From the NCBI RefSeq assembly GCF_022803015.1, contig NZ_JAFKON010000008.1:186001-250000 (forward strand): 64,000 nucleotides of DNA, written 5' to 3'. Each line of letters begins with the position of its first letter. Position 1 is the stretch's first letter. This DNA is from Arthrobacter humicola (GTDB lineage Bacteria > Actinomycetota > Actinomycetes > Actinomycetales > Micrococcaceae). Below the pieces are notes generated by a model. The model saw nothing but the letters and a program-made list of their open reading frames with translations. It did no database searches and was not told where the DNA came from. This document shows, piece after piece, positions 59,553-64,000 of the stretch. The translations under genes were made by a program, and so were the position numbers.

Positions 59553-60500
59553 TTAGCGGTCCACCGGGTGTGCCGGTTCGCGGTTTTCGAGGACGTCAAT
59601 GACGGCGTGCGCGGCTGCCAGCCCGGCCCGTGTCCGTGCCTCGATCGTTTGTCCGGCGAGGTGGGAGGTGATGAGCACGTTGTTCAGGCCCCGAAGGGGG
59701 CTGTCGCCGTTCAGGGGTTCGCTCTCGAGCACGTCCAGCGCGGCACCGGCGATGGTGCCGTCGTAAAGTGCCTTGGCCAGGGCCTCTTCATCCACGAGTG
59801 AGCCGCGGGCCGTGTTGATGAGGACGGCGGTGGGTTTCATCGCCTGCAACCGGGGCGCGTCGATGAGTTTGCCTGTGCTCTGGCCTCCGCGGGTGTGCAG
59901 GGAGAGGTAGTCGGCGTCGCGGATGACGGCGTCGAGATCGGTGAACTGGACCGCGGTGTTATCGCGGTCGGGGTGGGCGGTGCTGACCAGGACGGTCATG
60001 CCGAGGGCGACAGCAAGGTTCGCGGTCGCGCGACCGCCGGGGCCGTAGCCGATGATGCCCAGGGTGGAACCGTGCAGTTCGTGGCCGGCTTCCCGTGGCC
60101 AGTGGCCTTGACGTACGGCGGCGGTGACCTCCACGAGGCGGCGTGCGGCCATGATGATCAGCCCGATGGTCAGTTCGGCGACCGAGTGGTGGTTTGTTCC
60201 GGGGGCGTTGCAGACCCTGATCCCTCGCGCCGCGGCGGCTTCGACGTCGATTGAGTCATACCCCACGCCGCTGCGCGCGATGACTTGCAGAGCGCCAGCG
60301 CCGGTGAGCATGTCGGCCGTGACCGTTTCGCTGGCGAGGATCGCGCCGGACATGCCATCGAACAACGAGCAGCGTTCCTCAAGGGTCCGCGGCCCCCGGG
60401 CTGGCGAGTAGACCGGTTCCAGACCGCGTTCCCGGAGGAGCTGGTCAACGGTGTCTCCGGGGTGGAGGTAGTCGGTGGTGATCAGGATGCGTGGAGCCAT
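59553..60500 (-). CDS. D-isomer-specific 2-hydroxyacid dehydrogenase
   Basis: This 315-residue NAD-dependent dehydrogenase has the cofactor motif GIIGYGPGGRATANL, a catalytic Arg in INTARGSLVDEE and the His-containing ITSHLAGQTIEAR. It may reduce or oxidise a 2-hydroxy acid such as hydroxypyruvate, glyoxylate or glycerate formed from tartrate. The ATG at 60500 opens the family-typical APRILITTDY; longer readings are Arg/Lys-rich and lie in the intergenic region. It lies between dctA and the tartrate dehydrogenase gene. Confidence 0.85.
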   Translation of the reverse strand: MAPRILITTDYLHPGDTVDQLLRERGLEPVYSPARGPRTLEERCSLFDGMSGAILASETVTADMLTGAGALQVIARSGVGYDSIDVEAAAARGIRVCNAPGTNHHSVAELTIGLIIMAARRLVEVTAAVRQGHWPREAGHELHGSTLGIIGYGPGGRATANLAVALGMTVLVSTAHPDRDNTAVQFTDLDAVIRDADYLSLHTRGGQSTGKLIDAPRLQAMKPTAVLINTARGSLVDEEALAKALYDGTIAGAALDVLESEPLNGDSPLRGLNNVLITSHLAGQTIEARTRAGLAAAHAVIDVLENREPAHPVDR

Positions 60501-60573
60501 GGTGCCGGTGGGTCCTCTCTTTGCTCGATCGGATGCGCGGCCGTCGGTGGCGGTGGCTTCCGGTCTACGCGGG

Positions 60574-60606
60574 CCAGGGCCGCCGCGGCTTGTGCGGCGG
60601 CCCTGG
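60574..60606 (-). terminator. GC-rich intra-operon hairpin between dctA and the hydroxyacid dehydrogenase
   Basis: CCAGGGCCGCCGC (60574-60586) pairs perfectly with GCGGCGGCCCTGG (60594-60606) around a 7-base loop. There is no T-run, so it may be an mRNA-stabilising or attenuating element rather than a strong terminator. Confidence 0.55.
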
Positions 60607-60618
60607 GGATCTTTGGTG

Positions 60619-61995
60619 TTAGTGGACCTCGATCTTTTCTGCTTCCACTTCGGTCGGTGTGTTTGACTCGATCTCGTTCTTTTTCTGGCCTGAGGCGTGC
60701 AGGGCTTTGCGGGCTTGTTCCGGGTCGAAGTCCTTTTCCCATTTGCCGACGACCACTGCTGCCATCGCGTTGCCGAGGACATTGATGAAGACGCGCCCTT
60801 CGTTCAGGAGCCGGTCGATGCCGACGATGAGTGCGAGGGCGGCCAGCGGGATGCCGCCCACGGAGCTCAAGGTGCTGGCCAGGACGATGAATGCGCCGCC
60901 GGCGATGCCCGCAGTGCCTTTGCTGGTGAGCATCATGACGCCGACCATGACGAGCTGCTGTTCCCAGGACAGGTCCATGCCGACAGCCTGGGCCAGGAAC
61001 ACGGAGGCCATGGTCAGGTAGACGGCGGATCCGTCGAGGTTGAAGGAGAACCCGGACGGGATCACGATGCCCACAGTCGACTTGCCGACGCCCATATTTT
61101 CGAGCTTCTTGATCAGCTGCGGGAGGACTGCTTCGCTGGAGCAGGTGCTCAGGGCGATCAGCAGTTCGGCCTTGAGGTAGCGCATCACCGTGAAGATGTT
61201 CAGTCCGCAGGCACGGGCGATAGCGCCCAGGACCACGACGACGTACACGATGCAGGTTCCGGTGAACAGCAGGACGAGGTAGCCCAGCTGCTGGAGGCTG
61301 GCTGTGCCGTAGTTGGCCACGACGGCCGCGAGTGCGCCGAACGTGCCGATGGGGGCAAGGCGCATGACCCAGCTGACGATTTTGAAGATAACAACGGACA
61401 GGGCCTGGATGCCCTTGGTGAGGAACGCGCCGGATTCTCCGGAGACGTTCAGGGCGGCACCGAACACGATGGAGACCATCAGCGCGGCGATGATGGTGTG
61501 GCCGGTCAGGGCCCCGAACAGTGATTCCGGGATGATGTTGCTGACGAATTCGAGACCATCGAAGCCTTTGTTGGCGGCCGCCGGCACTTTGCTTGCGTCC
61601 AGTTTGGACGGATCGATGTTCATGCCCGTGCCGGGGTGGAAGACGTTGGCGACCATCAGGCCGATCAGCATCGACACTAGTGACAGGGCGATGAAGTAGC
61701 CCAGGGCCTTGACGCCGATGCGGCCGGCTTTGCGCAGGCTGTCCATCGAGGCGATGCCCAAGGACACCACGCAGAACACCACAGGTATGACGATCATCTT
61801 CACCAAGGCGATGAACCAGTCACTGAGCGGGGTGAGCTGTTTGCCGACGGACGGCAGGAGCAGGCCGACGGCGATGCCCAGGACGGCGCCCAGGACGACT
61901 TGGAACCAGAGCTCGCGCAGCAGCCGGCCGAACCGGGATCGCTGCTTGGGCGGTTGGGCTGAGTGTTGCGGGTTCTGCATGGTGTGGGACGACAT
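60619..61995 (-). CDS. dctA: C4-dicarboxylate:cation symporter
   Basis: This 458-residue membrane carrier of the DAACS family imports C4-dicarboxylates with cations. The re-entrant loop motifs SFNLDGSAVYLTMA and LTSKGTAGIAGG and the early LVKMIVIPVVFCVV are unmistakable. In this operon tartrate is the probable cargo. AAAGGAG lies eight bases before the ATG at 61995. An N-terminal Gln/Pro/Arg-rich cytoplasmic segment precedes the first helix. It is flanked by hairpins on both sides. Confidence 0.93.
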   Translation of the reverse strand: MSSHTMQNPQHSAQPPKQRSRFGRLLRELWFQVVLGAVLGIAVGLLLPSVGKQLTPLSDWFIALVKMIVIPVVFCVVSLGIASMDSLRKAGRIGVKALGYFIALSLVSMLIGLMVANVFHPGTGMNIDPSKLDASKVPAAANKGFDGLEFVSNIIPESLFGALTGHTIIAALMVSIVFGAALNVSGESGAFLTKGIQALSVVIFKIVSWVMRLAPIGTFGALAAVVANYGTASLQQLGYLVLLFTGTCIVYVVVVLGAIARACGLNIFTVMRYLKAELLIALSTCSSEAVLPQLIKKLENMGVGKSTVGIVIPSGFSFNLDGSAVYLTMASVFLAQAVGMDLSWEQQLVMVGVMMLTSKGTAGIAGGAFIVLASTLSSVGGIPLAALALIVGIDRLLNEGRVFINVLGNAMAAVVVGKWEKDFDPEQARKALHASGQKKNEIESNTPTEVEAEKIEVH

Positions 61996-62040
61996 CGTGG
62001 GTGCTCCTTTGCACGTCAGACTGAGAAAATTGGGGAGGTG

Positions 62041-62071
62041 CGGTCCCGGGCAGTGGTGCTGCCCGGGACCG
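62041..62071 (-). terminator. Perfect 13-base hairpin between tarD and dctA
   Basis: CGGTCCCGGGCAG (62041-62053), loop TGGTG, CTGCCCGGGACCG (62059-62071). It lies 17 bases after the tarD stop. No T-run follows on the minus strand, so partial attenuation or mRNA 3'-end protection is the likelier use. Confidence 0.6.
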
Positions 62072-62088
62072 GGGCACTGCCGGATGGT

Positions 62089-63255
62089 TTAGTTGTGCAG
62101 TGCGCTCAGGACCTTGTAGAACTCAGCCTTGCCTTCGAGCCCGATGCCCGGCAGATCGCCCGGGGCCACGCGGCTGTTGACGATGACAGCATCGTCAGTG
62201 AAGCCGCCGGTGGGCTGGAACTCGCCCGGGTAGGATTCGTTGCCGCCGAGCTTGAGGGCTGCGGCAATATGCAGGGAGAACTGGTGTCCGCCGTGAGGGA
62301 TGCAGCGGCGTGAGGACCAGCCGTGCTGGGCGAGCATGTCCTGGATCCGGCGGTATTCGGTCAGGCCGTAGCTCAGGGCCGGGTCGACCTGGATGAAGTC
62401 GCGGTCCGGGCGCATGCCGCCGTAGCGGACCAGGTTCCGTGCGTCCTGGAGGGAGAACAGGTTCTCTCCGGTGGCGATCGGGTTCTTGTAGTGCTCAGAG
62501 AGGGTGGCGTTCAGGGCGTAGTCCAGCGGGTCGCCGACTTCCTCGTACCAGAACAGCCCGTACTGGTCGATGGCTTTGCCGTATTCCAGCGCGGTCTCGA
62601 GGTCGAACTTGCCGTTGACGTCCACCATGAGGCGGGAAGCGTCGCCGTCGAGGACCTCGATCACGGCTTCGATGCGGCGAAGGTCTTCGGCGAGGTCGGC
62701 GCCGCCGATCTTCATCTTGACCACGTTGTAGCCCTTGGCGAGGAAGCCGCGCATTTCGTTCTGCAGGTCCTCGAGGCTCTTGCCGGGTGCGTAGTAGCCG
62801 CCGGCTGCGTAGACGAAGACGTCCTTGTCCGGGTTTCCGTCGCCGTAGTGGTCTGAGATCCACCGGTAGAGCGGGACGCCAGCGATCTTCGCGGCAAGGT
62901 CGTGCAGGGCCATATCGGCGACGCCGACGGCGACTGAGCGTTCACCGTGTCCGCCGGGCTTTTCGTTGGACATCATCAGGTCCCACGCCTTTTCCGGCGA
63001 GAGCTGGCCGTCCTCATCGAGAAGGTCTTCGGACGGGGCATCCATGATGCGGGGAAGAATGCGGTCTTTCAGGATGCCTGTCGCGTTGTAGCGGCCGTTG
63101 GAGTTGAAGCCATAGCCAACCAGGGGCTTGCCGTCGACGAAGACATCGGAGACGAGGGCGATGATCGTGCAGTCCATCTTGGTGAAGTCAATGAAGGCGT
63201 TCCGGATCGAGGAACTGATGGGAATGGTGCCGACGTGGGCGGAAACGATTTTCAT
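62089..63255 (-). CDS. tarD: D-tartrate dehydratase (enolase superfamily)
   Basis: This 388-residue enzyme converts D-tartrate to oxaloacetate. The enolase-superfamily catalytic KMKIGG is at about residue 184. Metal-binding segments DVNGKFDLE, YEEVGDPLD and GENLFS follow, and the catalytic His lies in CIPHGGHQFSLH. The length and these motifs agree with TarD of Bradyrhizobium. AGGAGAG lies eight bases before the ATG at 63255. It leads the operon tarD-dctA-hydroxyacid dehydrogenase-tartrate dehydrogenase. Its promoter region carries the TCTTATAAGA operators. Confidence 0.9.
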   Translation of the reverse strand: MKIVSAHVGTIPISSSIRNAFIDFTKMDCTIIALVSDVFVDGKPLVGYGFNSNGRYNATGILKDRILPRIMDAPSEDLLDEDGQLSPEKAWDLMMSNEKPGGHGERSVAVGVADMALHDLAAKIAGVPLYRWISDHYGDGNPDKDVFVYAAGGYYAPGKSLEDLQNEMRGFLAKGYNVVKMKIGGADLAEDLRRIEAVIEVLDGDASRLMVDVNGKFDLETALEYGKAIDQYGLFWYEEVGDPLDYALNATLSEHYKNPIATGENLFSLQDARNLVRYGGMRPDRDFIQVDPALSYGLTEYRRIQDMLAQHGWSSRRCIPHGGHQFSLHIAAALKLGGNESYPGEFQPTGGFTDDAVIVNSRVAPGDLPGIGLEGKAEFYKVLSALHN

Positions 63256-63286
63256 CTTTGAATCTCTCCTGAGTGGGAATCTTATT

Positions 63287-63296
63287 TCTTATAAGA
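63287..63296. promoter_or_regulatory. TCTTATAAGA operator 1
   Basis: This perfect 10-base palindrome lies 32 bases upstream of the tarD start, flanked by TT and CC. It is the copy nearest tarD. Confidence 0.75.
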
Positions 63297-63350
63297 CCTG
63301 CATCGAGACTGACCCCAAGCGATGAAGGACATTAGCCCCTCGAACGAATA

Positions 63351-63360
63351 TCTTATAAGA
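63351..63360. promoter_or_regulatory. TCTTATAAGA operator 2
   Basis: Identical perfect palindrome, 64 bases from operator 1 and 67 from operator 3, centrally placed between the divergent genes. Confidence 0.75.
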
Positions 63361-63417
63361 CCTTGGATCAAAGGCTAGCCCAGGGGTGACGGGGGGCACA
63401 AGCCTTCCCGTGGAATT

Positions 63418-63427
63418 TCTTATAAGA
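63418..63427. promoter_or_regulatory. TCTTATAAGA operator 3
   Basis: Identical perfect palindrome, closest to the GntR gene, so it probably controls autoregulation. Confidence 0.75.
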
Positions 63428-63492
63428 TGTTTCCAAGGAACTACACTGTGAGCAACGGGGGCCACACCTCGGTAAGAGATTCGGAGCGGCAG

Positions 63493-64000
63493 ATGAGCAC
63501 CACGAACGTCTTTTCCAGTAAGGGCAGTCTCGCGTACAACGAACTCCGCCAGCTGATCCTCTCCGGTGGCCTTGCCCCCGGCTCGCGCATCTCCCAGTAC
63601 GAGCTGGCCGACAACATGCAAATGAGCATCACCCCCCTGCGAGAAGCGATCCGCCGGCTCTCAAGTGAGGGCCTGATCATCATGGACACCCACCGGGATT
63701 CCAGGGTGGCAACCATGAGCGCCTCCGAGGCACGGGAACTCCTTGAAGTCCGTCTCTCACTCGAACCATCGGCAACAGAACTGGCAGCCTCCCGCCGGAC
63801 TGACGCCGATATAGCAGCAATGCGCGCAGCCGCCGGGAAGCTCCTGCCTGTCACGCGGGTCTGGGGCGAGGAAGCGATCACAGTTCACCGGGAATTCCAC
63901 CGGGCCGTCTACGCCGCCTCGCACAACGACGTCATGATCAAGCTCCTTGATGACCTGTGGGACAAATCCGACCGCTACCGCCGCATCGGTCTCGAACTCC
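63493..64000 (+). CDS. GntR/FCD-family transcriptional regulator (partial)
   Basis: The first 169 residues are visible; the gene continues past the window. The N-terminal GntR winged helix (AYNELRQLILSGGLAPGSRISQYELADNMQMSITPLREAIRRL) is followed by the start of an FCD ligand domain (EARELLEVRLSLEPSATELAA, with HREFHRAVYAASHN). FCD regulators respond to organic acids. Two starts are possible: ATG at 63493 (GGAG six bases before) and an in-frame GTG at 63448 (AAGGAA seven bases before). It is divergent from the tartrate operon and is its likely repressor. Confidence 0.9.
   Translation, partial: MSTTNVFSSKGSLAYNELRQLILSGGLAPGSRISQYELADNMQMSITPLREAIRRLSSEGLIIMDTHRDSRVATMSASEARELLEVRLSLEPSATELAASRRTDADIAAMRAAAGKLLPVTRVWGEEAITVHREFHRAVYAASHNDVMIKLLDDLWDKSDRYRRIGLEL

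Overview
This window reads as part of a high-GC actinobacterial chromosome. The set of a RamB-type acetate regulator divergent from isocitrate lyase, a pyruvate:quinone oxidoreductase, a PucR-type regulator, many GTG/TTG starts, and several sugar, amine and organic-acid utilisation clusters fits a soil Micrococcaceae of the Arthrobacter/Pseudarthrobacter type. That placement is inferred from gene content; no rRNA or other phylogenetic marker is present. I saw no tRNA, rRNA, CRISPR array, insertion sequence or prophage. No stretch longer than about 260 bases lacks a gene.

Layout. 0-1.7 kb: the start of pncB, a DsbA/FrnE-like oxidoreductase and a GNAT acetyltransferase. 1.8-13.3 kb: a sugar cluster with a ribose-type ABC transporter, three xylose-isomerase-like TIM-barrel proteins, two Gfo/Idh/MocA dehydrogenases and a divergent ROK regulator. 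The enzyme mix resembles oxidation/elimination/hydration/reduction routes through 3-keto sugars, such as levoglucosan catabolism. 13.4-24.5 kb: an aldehyde dehydrogenase, a TetR regulator, an NfdA/YtcJ-like amidohydrolase, a complete peptide-type ABC importer, an FAD amine-oxidase-like enzyme and a cupin. This looks like uptake and breakdown of an N-acylated (possibly N-formyl) amine. 24.6-25.8 kb: a CynX-type MFS transporter. 26-30.9 kb: glyoxylate shunt genes aceA and aceB with divergent ramB. 31-35.6 kb: poxB, a lipoprotein serpin, a DUF1801 protein and a PdxK-type kinase. 35.8-45.2 kb: an MHS-family transporter, an ABC-2 exporter pair, a YhhQ-type queuosine precursor transporter and tgt flanking an AbiEi-like nuclease protein, and small hypothetical genes. 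45.2-54 kb: a PucR regulator divergent from a tight five-gene operon (MHS transporter, ThDP enzyme, aldehyde dehydrogenase, NfdA/YtcJ-like amidohydrolase, M20 amidase/carbamoylase). 54-58.3 kb: VOC, YdeI/OmpD-like and PAP2 proteins and a glycogen-debranching-type glucosidase. 58.4-64 kb: a tartrate operon (D-tartrate dehydratase, DctA, a D-2-hydroxyacid dehydrogenase, tartrate dehydrogenase) divergent from a GntR/FCD regulator, with three identical TCTTATAAGA palindromes between them.

Non-coding structure is a notable part of the window. Six copies of a nested palindrome about 60-66 bp long lie just 3' of genes, five of them within 8.4 kb. A second intergenic repeat array follows ramB. Clean palindromic operators sit at the promoters of the sugar ABC operon, the amidohydrolase operon and the tartrate operon.
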